Assembly (NCBI GenBank): GCA_029863355.1
Contig: JAOTVO010000195.1
Location: 1-5,337, forward strand
DNA length: 5,337 nt
Reading direction: 5' to 3'
Source: Candidatus Krumholzibacteriia bacterium
Lineage (GTDB): Bacteria > Krumholzibacteriota > Krumholzibacteria > WVZY01 > JAKEHA01
The notes below the pieces were generated by a model. It worked only from the letters and a program-made list of their open reading frames with translations. It searched no databases and was not told the origin of the DNA. The translations under genes and the position numbers were made by a program. How positions within the stretch are numbered: position 1 is the stretch's first letter; the number at the start of each line of letters is the position of its first letter. Shown piece after piece: positions 1 through 5,337 of the stretch.

Positions 1-163
1 CTTCTTCCGCACCAACGGCTCGAGCAGCGTCTCCCACGTGGGCATCTACGCGGGCGACGGCGAGTTCATTCACGCCTCCACCACGCACCGCCGCGTGAAG
101 TTCGACCGCCTGGACAACAAGTACTTCCGGCGGCGGTACGTCACGGCGCGGCGGGTTCTCTAG
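1..163 (+). CDS. NlpC/P60-family peptidoglycan hydrolase, C-terminal end (partial at left edge)
   Basis: Reading from base 2, 53 codons run to a TAG stop at 161-163; the start and most of the gene lie left of the window. The visible piece contains SHVGIYAGDGEFIHAS, the second half of the NlpC/P60 cysteine-peptidase fold. In that family the His of HVGIY is the catalytic base (here codon 35-37) and the His of FIHA is the third polar residue of the active site. The catalytic Cys (usually in a DCSG motif) would lie upstream and cannot be seen. The tail, with YFRRRYVTARRVL, matches the usual final strand of the domain, so the protein ends with the domain and has no C-terminal extension. Members usually cut peptide stems of peptidoglycan outside the cytoplasmic membrane. 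A signal peptide cannot be checked here. The gene is convergent with the ligase gene at 367-1713. Confidence 0.8.
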   Translation, partial: FFRTNGSSSVSHVGIYAGDGEFIHASTTHRRVKFDRLDNKYFRRRYVTARRVL

Positions 164-173
164 TTTCTTCGTT

Positions 174-272
174 GGGTTGGTACGGAAGGGTCTCCGCTCA
201 AGCACTCGCGCTCGCCATGGAAACGCCAGAGCGCGCGCTCGTGATATCGCGTCGACCCTCCCGTACCAACCC
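174..272. repeat. Second inverted repeat, overlapping the left arm of the 27-bp repeat
   Basis: Positions 174-192 (GGGTTGGTACGG then AAGGGTC) are complementary to 254-272 at 18 of 19 positions; the only mismatch is A186 opposite C260. The first 12 bp (174-185 / 261-272) are perfect. Bases 185-192 also belong to the left arm of the 27-bp repeat, so in RNA the two stems compete for this short segment. If each gives up a little, the stems would cross in a pseudoknot-like order. The repeat begins 11 bp after the NlpC/P60 stop codon. Confidence 0.75.
229..240. repeat. 12-bp perfect palindrome inside the structured intergenic element
   Basis: GAGCGCGCGCTC reads the same on both strands. It lies inside the core of the element bracketed by the 27-bp arms. 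In GC-rich DNA such alternating GC palindromes can arise by chance, so a function is not claimed. Confidence 0.6.
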
Positions 273-283
273 GCTGCAACCTT

Positions 284-301
284 TGGGGGGTATCCACCCC
301 A
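284..301. repeat. Small G/C hairpin in the structured intergenic element
   Basis: T284 and the six Gs at 285-290 can pair with CC (294-295) and CCCCA (297-301). This gives seven base pairs with one bulged A at 296 and a TAT loop at 291-293. It lies between the inner inverted repeat and the right 27-bp arm. No T-run follows on the + strand and no clear U-tract follows on the - strand, so it is not called a terminator. Confidence 0.5.
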
Positions 302-366
302 CCACCACTACTTCATAAGGGGAAGTGCGCGAGTGCTTGAGCGGAGACCCTTCGACACCGCCTCGA

Positions 367-1713
367 CTACTCGGAGCGGATAGAAGAAATCACAAGCGCC
401 ACCTTGCCCGTTGCGCGGCGTTCCAGCGAATCGGCGCGTTCGTAGTCGATGGCGATCGTCTCGCCGAGCTTCTTGCGCAGGAGCGCGGTGACGGGTGCGA
501 TGCGCTCGGGGGTGAGCGCTTCCGGGGTGAGCAGGCGCACGGTGATGCGCGCGCGCGAGGGCTGGACCACCTGGTAGCCCTCGATCCAGTCGAACTGGCG
601 CATGGTATAGGTGAGGTAGAGGCCGTTGACCATTCCGCCCTCGGGCGTGTGCACGACATCCTGCAGGCGGCCGTCGACGGAGAGCAGCCGCGGGAAGGGT
701 TTGCCGCAGCCGCAGGGCTCGTCCGGCGCCATGGCGCCGGTGTCGCCGATCTCGTAGCGGATAAATGGCGTGGCGGCGTTGCGCAGGTCGGTGACCACGA
801 TGCGGCCGGTCTCGCCGGGCGGGAGCGCGCGGCCATCATCGTCCACCACCTCCACGCGCACCATGTCGGTATTGATGTGATAGCCCGCGTGGCGGGCGCA
901 CTCCATGCCCACGCTCATGAACTCGCGGCTCCCGTAGCCCAGGTAGACCTCGCGCACGAGGTGCGCCTCCAGCAGCTCGCGCTGGCCGCTCTGCAGCCCC
1001 TCGGCCGCGCTCACCATGGTGCGCGGGCGGTGACGGAGCGCGCCGGGGTGGTCGCGCACGTAGCGCGCCACGTCGACGAGCATGCCCGTGTAGCCCACGA
1101 TCGACTCGGGACGCACGCGGTCGATGAGGCGGCAGAGGGCGGCGCGCTCGGCGTCGGTCATGGCCTGGAAGGCGTCGTAATACCATCGGCGCTGCAGCAC
1201 CAGGTGCACGCCATGCTTGATGCGCTGCGAGAGCGGCGGCCGCTTCTGCTCGGCGGCCCAGAGGTAGACGCTGCGGCGTCCTTCCTCGGCGCCGGCCCAT
1301 GTGTAAGCGCGGTCGGTGACGGCGTTTCGCCACTCCCAGCTCTCGCGCGTGATGTGGAAGCGCACCGGCAGCCCCGTCGAGCCGCTGGTCTGGTGCACGT
1401 AGAACGAGTCCGCCGGGCGCGACTGCTGTTCGAAGAAGGCGCGCTGGTCGCGCCGCGTCCACACGGGCAGCTCCTCGGGTTGCACCGGCGCGCCCGGTTT
1501 GGGGAGCGCGCCGCGGTGGCGCGCCACGGCGTCGGCATAGAAGGGAAAGCGCGCGATCGAGAGCTGGACGTGGGCCTGGAAGAGCGCCTCGCTCAGCGCG
1601 GCGAGCGCCTCGCGCGAGAGCCGTTCGCCGGCGCCGACGCGACGGCGGATGCGCAGGCGCCGGTAGCCGCGCAGCTCGCCGTAGAGGCAGCTCAAGAAAG
1701 TGGTCGGGTGCAT
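367..1713 (-). CDS. PaaK/CapK-type adenylate-forming ligase (AMP-binding family)
   Basis: This is a 448-residue adenylate-forming enzyme related to phenylacetate-CoA ligase and the CapK/coenzyme F390 synthetase group. It probably activates a carboxylic acid with ATP and passes the acyl group to CoA or another acceptor in the cytoplasm; the substrate is unknown. Visible motifs, counted from the chosen start, are the phosphate loop TSGSTGLP (109-116), SAAEGL (235-240), GYGSREF (259-265), ETGRIVVTDL then IRYEIGD (301-324), CGCG with a following DGR (334-349), and a C-terminal ATGK (about 434-437) that matches the family's late lysine region. The length suits the family. ATG at 1713 is preferred over the upstream in-frame ATG at 1800 because GAGAG lies 5 nt before it, a promoter at 1734-1762 would initiate just upstream, and family similarity begins only after it. 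The gene is convergent with the NlpC/P60 gene and divergent from the regulator gene at 1873. Confidence 0.85.
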   Translation of the reverse strand: MHPTTFLSCLYGELRGYRRLRIRRRVGAGERLSREALAALSEALFQAHVQLSIARFPFYADAVARHRGALPKPGAPVQPEELPVWTRRDQRAFFEQQSRPADSFYVHQTSGSTGLPVRFHITRESWEWRNAVTDRAYTWAGAEEGRRSVYLWAAEQKRPPLSQRIKHGVHLVLQRRWYYDAFQAMTDAERAALCRLIDRVRPESIVGYTGMLVDVARYVRDHPGALRHRPRTMVSAAEGLQSGQRELLEAHLVREVYLGYGSREFMSVGMECARHAGYHINTDMVRVEVVDDDGRALPPGETGRIVVTDLRNAATPFIRYEIGDTGAMAPDEPCGCGKPFPRLLSVDGRLQDVVHTPEGGMVNGLYLTYTMRQFDWIEGYQVVQPSRARITVRLLTPEALTPERIAPVTALLRKKLGETIAIDYERADSLERRATGKVALVISSIRSE

Positions 1714-1733
1714 CGGGTCTCTCGTCGCGCCGC

Positions 1734-1762
1734 ATTCTACGGGCGCGATCCTTGGATATCCA
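1734..1762 (-). promoter_or_regulatory. Probable sigma-70-type promoter of the ligase gene
   Basis: On the - strand, TGGATA (1762-1757) is followed after 17 bp by TAGAAT (1739-1734), matching four and five of six consensus bases. Transcription would start about 13-16 nt before ATG 1713, which leaves room for the GAGAG site at 1723-1719. The promoter lies inside the possible N-terminal extension from ATG 1800 and so argues against that longer start. This is a prediction from sequence only. Confidence 0.5.
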
Positions 1763-1793
1763 CAGCGATTTCGGAGGACGGGCCCCTTTGGTC

Positions 1794-1822
1794 TTGACAT
1801 CGCCGCCGGCTGGGTCTACGAA
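1794..1822 (+). promoter_or_regulatory. Possible promoter of the regulator / prenyl synthase operon
   Basis: A perfect TTGACA (1794-1799) is followed after 17 bp by TACGAA (1817-1822), a weak -10 match. The predicted start point falls in or at the 21-bp palindrome at 1825-1845, the usual place for a repressor to block initiation. An alternative is TTCAGA (1832-1837), 16 bp, TTATAT (1854-1859), which would overlap the palindrome with its -35 region and give a very short leader. Confidence 0.4.
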
Positions 1823-1824
1823 TT

Positions 1825-1845
1825 CAGTACGTTCAGAACATACTG
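1825..1845. promoter_or_regulatory. Probable operator: 21-bp near-perfect palindrome
   Basis: Half-sites CAGTA-c-GTTC and GAAC-a-TACTG flank a central A at 1835. Nine of ten base pairs are symmetric; only C1830 opposite A1840 breaks the symmetry. It lies 27 bp before the regulator's ATG, in an AT-richer stretch between divergent genes, directly downstream of the TTGACA promoter. Dimeric winged-helix regulators of the MarR/GbsR type bind palindromes of about this size next to their own genes, so autoregulation is the simplest reading. Effects on the ligase promoter 60-110 bp away are possible but less certain. The bound protein is inferred from position only. Confidence 0.65.
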
Positions 1846-1872
1846 TAATCACCTTATATCATTGTAGGATAC

Positions 1873-2394
1873 ATGCCGTCGCAATCCACGCAACCGATCG
1901 ACATCTTCATCGAAGGCTGGGGCCGCCTGGGGCCCTACTGGGGCATCAACAAGGTGATGGCCGAGATCCACGCCTTGCTTTACCTCAGCCCCGAGCCGCT
2001 CACCCTGGAGGAGATGTCGCGCAAGCTCAAGACCAGCCGCAGCAACGTCAGCACCAACGTGCGCCACCTCGTGGACCTCGGCGTGGTGAAGAAGGTCGTC
2101 ATCCGGGGCGAGCGGCGCGACTACTACGAGGCCGAGGAGGACATCGGCAAGGTGGCCAAGCTCCTCGCCGTGGCCAAGAAGCGCAAGGAGCTCGACCCCG
2201 CCATGGAGATCGTGGACGGCGCGCTGGAGGGCGCGCGGCGCGCGAGTGCGGGCAGCGACGCCTTCCTCGAGGCGCGGCTCGCCGAGCTCAAGCGCCACAT
2301 GGACTTCGTCAACGCCATCTTCCACGCGTTCGTCGGCGGCGAGGCCGGCGCGCAGGGGCTGGCCAATGTCATTCGTATCAAGGAAAACCGCTAA
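1873..2394 (+). CDS. GbsR/MarR-family winged-helix transcriptional regulator
   Basis: This 173-residue cytoplasmic DNA-binding protein has the GbsR-type layout. A short N-terminal helix (about 8-18) leads into a winged helix-turn-helix (about 19-87) with PLTLEEMSRKL, a recognition helix around KTSRSNVSTNVRHL (53-66), and a wing with IRGERRDYY (77-85). A helical C-terminal region (about 90-155), expected to form the dimer, follows. In Bacillus, GbsR senses choline and controls glycine betaine synthesis. Many relatives have unknown ligands, and no betaine genes are seen here. ATG 1873 is the first start in frame with the family domain; AGGA at 1866-1869 lies only 3 nt before it, so the ribosome site is close and perhaps weak. 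The gene ends 12 bp before the prenyl synthase and is preceded by the palindrome at 1825-1845, suggesting an autoregulated two-gene operon. Confidence 0.88.
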   Translation: MPSQSTQPIDIFIEGWGRLGPYWGINKVMAEIHALLYLSPEPLTLEEMSRKLKTSRSNVSTNVRHLVDLGVVKKVVIRGERRDYYEAEEDIGKVAKLLAVAKKRKELDPAMEIVDGALEGARRASAGSDAFLEARLAELKRHMDFVNAIFHAFVGGEAGAQGLANVIRIKENR

Positions 2395-2406
2395 AGAGGA
2401 CGGGTC

Positions 2407-3429
2407 ATGATTCAGGCGATCAAGAAGTACGCGGTCTTGAAGGACGTGATCGAGCGGTGCGACGAAGTCGTGCGCGAGCGACTGCGCGACAACGCCATCC
2501 GCGAGGCCGACATCGCGCTCGAGAGTTTCGATAACGGCGGCAAGCGCCTGCGCCCCGCGCTCCTCGTGCTCTGCTCCCAGCTGCCGCGCGGCGACGGCAT
2601 CGGCCACGTCGAGCCCGGCCTCGTCGACCTCGCCGGCGCCGTCGAGCTGGTGCACCTCGCCACCCTCTTCCACGACGACGTCATCGACGAAGTGGACCAC
2701 CGCCGAACCAAGCAGAGCGCGCGCCTCAAGTACGGCAACTACGCCTCCGTGCTCACCGGCGACTTCGCGCTCGCCGAGGCGCTCGAGCTCGTGCAGCGCA
2801 GCCAGCGCCCCGAAGCCATGCCCGAGTTCATCCGCACGTTGCGCGTGCTCGTGCGCGGCGAGAGCCTGGAGACCGTGCACAAGTTCGACTACGACATCAC
2901 CGAAGCCCAGTACTACGATATCATCTCCGAGAAGAGCGCTTCCCTCTTCGCGCTCGCCTGCAAGGCCAGCGTGGTCGGGCACGCGCCCGAGTACGCCGAC
3001 GTCCTCGGCCACTTCGGCTGGAACCTCGGCATGGCCTTCCAGATGATCGACGACCTCGACGACATGCTCGACAGCCCCGCGCGCTCAGACGACTGCGACC
3101 TGCGCGCCGGCTACCTCGCCCTGCCCATGATCCGCGTGCTCTCGTCCTTGACCGACGGCCACCGCGACGAGCTCGTCCGCATCATCGACCAGGCCGACCT
3201 CACCGAGGAAAACCAGCGCTTCATCGTCTCTCTGTGCATGGAGTACGGCGCCTTCCGCGAGGCCCACCAGACCATCCACAAGCACCTCGACCGCGCCCGC
3301 ACCTCCCTCGACCGCTTCGGCCAGGGCGAAGCCGTCACCCTCCTGCGCCAGGTCACCGGCGACCTCGCCGCCTACGCCGACGCCCAGCTCGCCGACTACG
3401 CTGGCTTCGCGGACCGGATGGCGTCCTGA
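2407..3429 (+). CDS. Polyprenyl diphosphate synthase (trans-type, probably long chain)
   Basis: This 340-residue member of the trans-isoprenyl diphosphate synthase family adds isopentenyl diphosphate units to an allylic starter with Mg2+. Motifs in order are GGKRLRP (44-50), first aspartate-rich motif DDVID (90-94), RR (99-100), SEKSA with its Lys (174-178), FQMIDD (211-216) and second aspartate-rich motif DDLDD (215-219). The residue five before the first aspartate is Ala (in ATLFHDD). Bulky aromatics there shorten products, so a long chain such as a quinone side-chain precursor is favoured by inference. Oddities are RRTKQS in place of the usual RRG-x-PT, and DLRAGYLALP after the second motif where GKxxGxD and GKxTLP-like lysines are common. 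The AGAGGA site at 2395-2400 sits 6 nt before ATG. It probably shares a transcript with the upstream regulator gene. Both aspartate motifs are intact, so an active enzyme is expected. Confidence 0.9.
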   Translation: MIQAIKKYAVLKDVIERCDEVVRERLRDNAIREADIALESFDNGGKRLRPALLVLCSQLPRGDGIGHVEPGLVDLAGAVELVHLATLFHDDVIDEVDHRRTKQSARLKYGNYASVLTGDFALAEALELVQRSQRPEAMPEFIRTLRVLVRGESLETVHKFDYDITEAQYYDIISEKSASLFALACKASVVGHAPEYADVLGHFGWNLGMAFQMIDDLDDMLDSPARSDDCDLRAGYLALPMIRVLSSLTDGHRDELVRIIDQADLTEENQRFIVSLCMEYGAFREAHQTIHKHLDRARTSLDRFGQGEAVTLLRQVTGDLAAYADAQLADYAGFADRMAS

Positions 3430-3439
3430 CGCGGCGCGT

Positions 3440-3468
3440 TTGACATCTCCGCCTAAGTCCGCTAGAAT
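3440..3468 (+). promoter_or_regulatory. Strong sigma-70-type promoter of the transketolase-like gene
   Basis: TTGACA (3440-3445) and TAGAAT (3463-3468) are separated by exactly 17 bp, matching six and five of six consensus bases. Transcription would start near 3475, giving a leader of about 50 nt before GTG 3526. The promoter begins 11 bp after the prenyl synthase stop codon, and no intrinsic terminator is visible between them, so some read-through from upstream is possible. Confidence 0.8.
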
Positions 3469-3512
3469 CCCCCGGTTTGCGCTTTTCCGCGCGTCCCCGT
3501 TCCATCCCATAC

Positions 3513-3519
3513 AAAGGAG
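3513..3519 (+). promoter_or_regulatory. Ribosome binding site that fixes the GTG start at 3526
   Basis: AAAGGAG lies 6 nt before GTG 3526, close to ideal strength and spacing. It decides in favour of the GTG start. The next in-frame ATG is well inside the conserved domain, so a later start would remove part of the protein. Confidence 0.85.
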
Positions 3520-3525
3520 CCGCTC

Positions 3526-5337
3526 GTGGCCGTCGCCGGCAAGCTCGACATCGAGAAGACCGCCCACTCCCTGGAGGCGCACTTCGTCCACTGGGAGAAG
3601 ATCAAGGACTGCATCGATCAGTTCATCGACCTCATGCTCAATTATAGGCAGAGCGGGCACCCGGGCGGGTCGCGCTCGAAGGTGCACGCCATGGTGACGC
3701 TGCTCTTCTCGGGGGTGAAGCGCTGGGACATCCGGCATCCGGAGAAGCGCTTCGGCGACCGCTTCGCGCTGGTGGCGGGGCACACGGTGCCGCTCATCTA
3801 CGCCACGCTGCCGGTGCTGGCGGAGGCGTTCCGCGCGAAGTACGAGGCGACGGGTGACAAGCGCTACTTTATCCCCGAAGACCGGATGGTGTGGTGGGAG
3901 GACCTCTTGAAGCTGCGGCGCAACCAGGGGCTCCCGGGACACGCGGAGATGGAGGGCAAGACGCTCTTCGTCAAGGCGAACACGGGGCCCTCGGGACACG
4001 GCTCGCCGCCCTCGGCGGGTCAGGCGATGGCGCTCCTGCGCGCGGGCGCGGAAGGTGTGCGCGTCTTCGCCTTCGAGGGCGAGGGCGGGCTCACGCCGGG
4101 TGCGGCGCACGAGACGGCGAACTCGGCCTACGGCCTGGGCCTCACGAACTTCCACTACGTGGTGGACTGGAACGACTTCGGCATCGACGACAACCCGGTG
4201 AGCCACTACGTGTACGGCTCCCCGCGCGACTGGTTCGGCTCGCACGGCTGGCGGGTATGCGAGGCGGATAACGGCAGCGACTGGGGACCGGTGCTGCGCG
4301 CGATGCTGGACATGGTGGCCGGTGACAATCCGGACGAGCGCCCCAGCATGATGTTCATGCGCACGCGCAAGGGCCGCGAGTACGGGAAGTACGACAACAA
4401 GTCGCACGGCTCCCCGCACAAGATGAACGACGCGCTCTTCTGGGAGACCAAGGCGCGCTTCGCCGAGAAATACGGCGTCATCTTCGAGGGCTTCGGCGAG
4501 GGACCGCCGAAGGATGCGGACGCGATCGCCGCGCAGGCGCGCGCGAACCTGCGCGTGGTGGCCGACGTTATTCGCAACGACGCGGCGCTGGTGGACTACA
4601 TTACCACGCGCTTAGTTGAGATCGGCGACTCCGTGCCGGAGGATATCCCCGGCTTCAAGCTCGACGTCTCGCGCAACCCCGCCGCCGACCCCGCGCTCAC
4701 CGACTTCCGCAAGTACCCCGAGGCGATGTGGGCGAAGCCGGGCGAGAAAGAGCCCAACCGCGCCGCGCTGGCCAAGTGGGGCGGATGGGTGAACGCTTGG
4801 TCGCAGAAGAAGTACGGCCGCCCGCTCTTCATCGCCATGAGCGCGGACCTCGCCGACTCCACGAATATCTCCGGCTTCGCCAAGGGCTTCGGAGACGAGA
4901 AGGGCCACGGCTGGTACCACCGCGGCACCGACCCGGACGGCGTGCTCCTGCCGCAGGGCATCACCGAGTTCGCCAACTCGGGAATCGCCACGGGCATCGC
5001 CAGCGTGAACTTCTCCAAGCGCCCCTACGAAGAGTTCAACGGCTTCTACGGCGCGTGCTCGACCTACGGCTCTTTCGTCTACCTCAAGTACGGCCCCATG
5101 CGCCTATTCAGCCAGCTCGCGCAGGACTCGCAGATCCAGGTGGGCAAGGTGTTGTGGGTGGCCGGCCACAGCGGGCCCGAGACCGCCGAGGACTCGCGCA
5201 CGCACTTCGGCATCTTCTCGCCCGGCGTCACGCAGCTCTTCCCGCAGGGACAGGTGATCGACGTGCACCCGTGGGAGCACAACGAGGTACCCGTGGTGAT
5301 CGCGGCGGCGCTCGCCGCCGGGCCGCCCATCATCGCG
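3526..5337 (+). CDS. Transketolase-like thiamine-diphosphate enzyme (partial at right edge)
   Basis: There are 604 codons from GTG without a stop, cut by the window edge. Transketolase landmarks appear in order: SGHPGG (43-48), GDRFALVAGH (77-86), GHAE (138-141), TGPSGHG (153-159), a cofactor motif GEG (185-187) then DWND...ID (214-221), SADLADSTN (439-447), Glu481 in ITEF (family position of the catalytic Glu), HSGP (548-551) and THFGIF (559-564). Classical transketolases move two-carbon ketol groups between sugar phosphates in the pentose phosphate pathway and run about 650-700 residues, so this one is probably longer. It departs from them in the cofactor motif (GEG for GDG), in GHPGGSRS and TGPSGHGSPPSAG, in the long linker between halves (about 310-430), and in THFGIF where THDSIG is usual. 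It belongs to the superfamily but may be a distinct subfamily with another substrate. It has its own promoter at 3440-3468. Confidence 0.85.
   Translation, partial: MAVAGKLDIEKTAHSLEAHFVHWEKIKDCIDQFIDLMLNYRQSGHPGGSRSKVHAMVTLLFSGVKRWDIRHPEKRFGDRFALVAGHTVPLIYATLPVLAEAFRAKYEATGDKRYFIPEDRMVWWEDLLKLRRNQGLPGHAEMEGKTLFVKANTGPSGHGSPPSAGQAMALLRAGAEGVRVFAFEGEGGLTPGAAHETANSAYGLGLTNFHYVVDWNDFGIDDNPVSHYVYGSPRDWFGSHGWRVCEADNGSDWGPVLRAMLDMVAGDNPDERPSMMFMRTRKGREYGKYDNKSHGSPHKMNDALFWETKARFAEKYGVIFEGFGEGPPKDADAIAAQARANLRVVADVIRNDAALVDYITTRLVEIGDSVPEDIPGFKLDVSRNPAADPALTDFRKYPEAMWAKPGEKEPNRAALAKWGGWVNAWSQKKYGRPLFIAMSADLADSTNISGFAKGFGDEKGHGWYHRGTDPDGVLLPQGITEFANSGIATGIASVNFSKRPYEEFNGFYGACSTYGSFVYLKYGPMRLFSQLAQDSQIQVGKVLWVAGHSGPETAEDSRTHFGIFSPGVTQLFPQGQVIDVHPWEHNEVPVVIAAALAAGPPIIA

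Larger units (their letters stand above)
185..353. repeat. Perfect 27-bp inverted repeat bracketing a 169-bp element
   Basis: The left arm 185-211 (beginning GAAGGGTCTCCGC) is the exact reverse complement of the right arm 327-353, with 115 bp between them. Extension fails outward (184 G opposite 354 G) and inward (212 T opposite 326 T). The left arm starts 22 bp after the NlpC/P60 stop and the right arm ends 14 bp before the ligase stop, so the element fills the gap between two convergent genes. There is no T-run after either arm, so it is not a classic intrinsic terminator, although a long stem could still end or protect both messages. Terminal inverted repeats of this length around a short non-coding core also fit a miniature mobile element. 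No convincing target-site duplication is visible (flanks ACG and GAC) and no transposase is present. The interior has no believable reading frame. Confidence 0.85.

Noticed and set aside
321..366. A tRNA-Ser-like stretch (GCGCGAGTGCTTGAGCGGA resembles a D-arm)
   Set aside because: No acceptor stem, anticodon arm or GTTCGA-type T-arm can be laid out, and the same bases are explained by the right arm of the 27-bp repeat.
177..383. A 68-codon open frame across the structured intergenic element
   Set aside because: It is Arg-rich without motifs, has no ribosome binding site and covers both arms of the inverted repeat, so it is a by-product of the repeat sequence.
325..1797. A 490-codon open frame on the + strand, antisense to the ligase gene
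   Set aside because: Its translation is rich in His, Ala, Arg and Gly with no recognisable motif, as expected for the complement of a GC-rich gene, while the opposite strand holds clear adenylate-forming motifs.
1831..1839. GTTC and GAAC half-sites suggesting a LexA box
   Set aside because: The Gram-positive LexA box has the opposite order (GAAC, 4 bp, GTTC), and the neighbouring genes are not DNA-repair genes. A site for the adjacent regulator is simpler.
1849..3012. A 387-codon open frame on the - strand, opposite the regulator and prenyl synthase genes
   Set aside because: It runs across two well-supported genes and their spacer, shows no family motifs and has the composition of an antisense shadow.
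3479..3492. A short GCGC-TTTTCC-GCGC hairpin in the leader of the transketolase-like gene
   Set aside because: Only four base pairs with no conserved context; common by chance in GC-rich sequence, so not called a regulatory element.
3085..4419. A 444-codon open frame on the - strand, opposite the prenyl synthase end and the transketolase-like gene
   Set aside because: It spans the end of one gene, a strong + strand promoter and the start of another, and its translation has no recognisable domain.
3526..5337. Uneven synonymous codon use along the transketolase-like gene (G-ending codons dominate about 3700-4600, C-ending codons more common afterwards)
   Set aside because: The reading frame, motifs and GC-rich third positions are continuous throughout, so there is no sign of a fusion or recombination point from reading alone.

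Overview
The window comes from a strongly GC-rich bacterial chromosome. Sigma-70-type promoters are easy to see, and Shine-Dalgarno sites of the AGGAG type precede most starts. Third codon positions are mostly G or C, which is why long antisense reading frames shadow the genes. The gene content and promoter style would fit a myxobacterium-like or other environmental high-GC Gram-negative lineage, but nothing here fixes the taxon and this placement is a low-confidence inference.

Layout. (1) Positions 1-163 hold the last 53 codons of an NlpC/P60-type peptidoglycan hydrolase on the + strand. (2) Positions 164-366 lie between convergent genes. They hold an unusual structured element: a perfect 27-bp inverted repeat (185-211 / 327-353) whose arms sit just past the two stop codons, a second inverted repeat (174-192 / 254-272) that overlaps the first, a 12-bp palindrome and a G/C hairpin. 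(3) Positions 367-1713 on the - strand encode a PaaK/CapK-type adenylate-forming ligase. (4) Positions 1714-1872 form a divergent control region. It holds a - strand promoter for the ligase, a + strand TTGACA promoter, and a near-perfect 21-bp palindrome that looks like a repressor operator. (5) Positions 1873-2394 encode a GbsR/MarR-type winged-helix regulator. After 12 bp it is followed by (6) a polyprenyl diphosphate synthase at 2407-3429, so the two are probably co-transcribed. (7) Positions 3430-3525 carry a textbook promoter (TTGACA, 17 bp, TAGAAT) and a strong ribosome binding site. These drive (8) an unusual transketolase-like thiamine-diphosphate enzyme that starts with GTG at 3526 and runs off the window's right edge after 604 codons.

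How the genes may work together. The regulator gene, the palindrome in front of it and the prenyl synthase read as an autoregulated isoprenoid-chain operon, with the ligase divergently placed where the same operator could influence it. The ligase is not a known step of isoprenoid synthesis, so a shared pathway is only a suggestion from position. The transketolase-like gene has its own promoter and looks like a separate transcription unit of central carbon metabolism. No CRISPR array, tRNA, rRNA, transposase or phage gene was seen. The least explained parts are the palindromic element at 174-353, the operator at 1825-1845, and the divergent thiamine-diphosphate site of the last gene.
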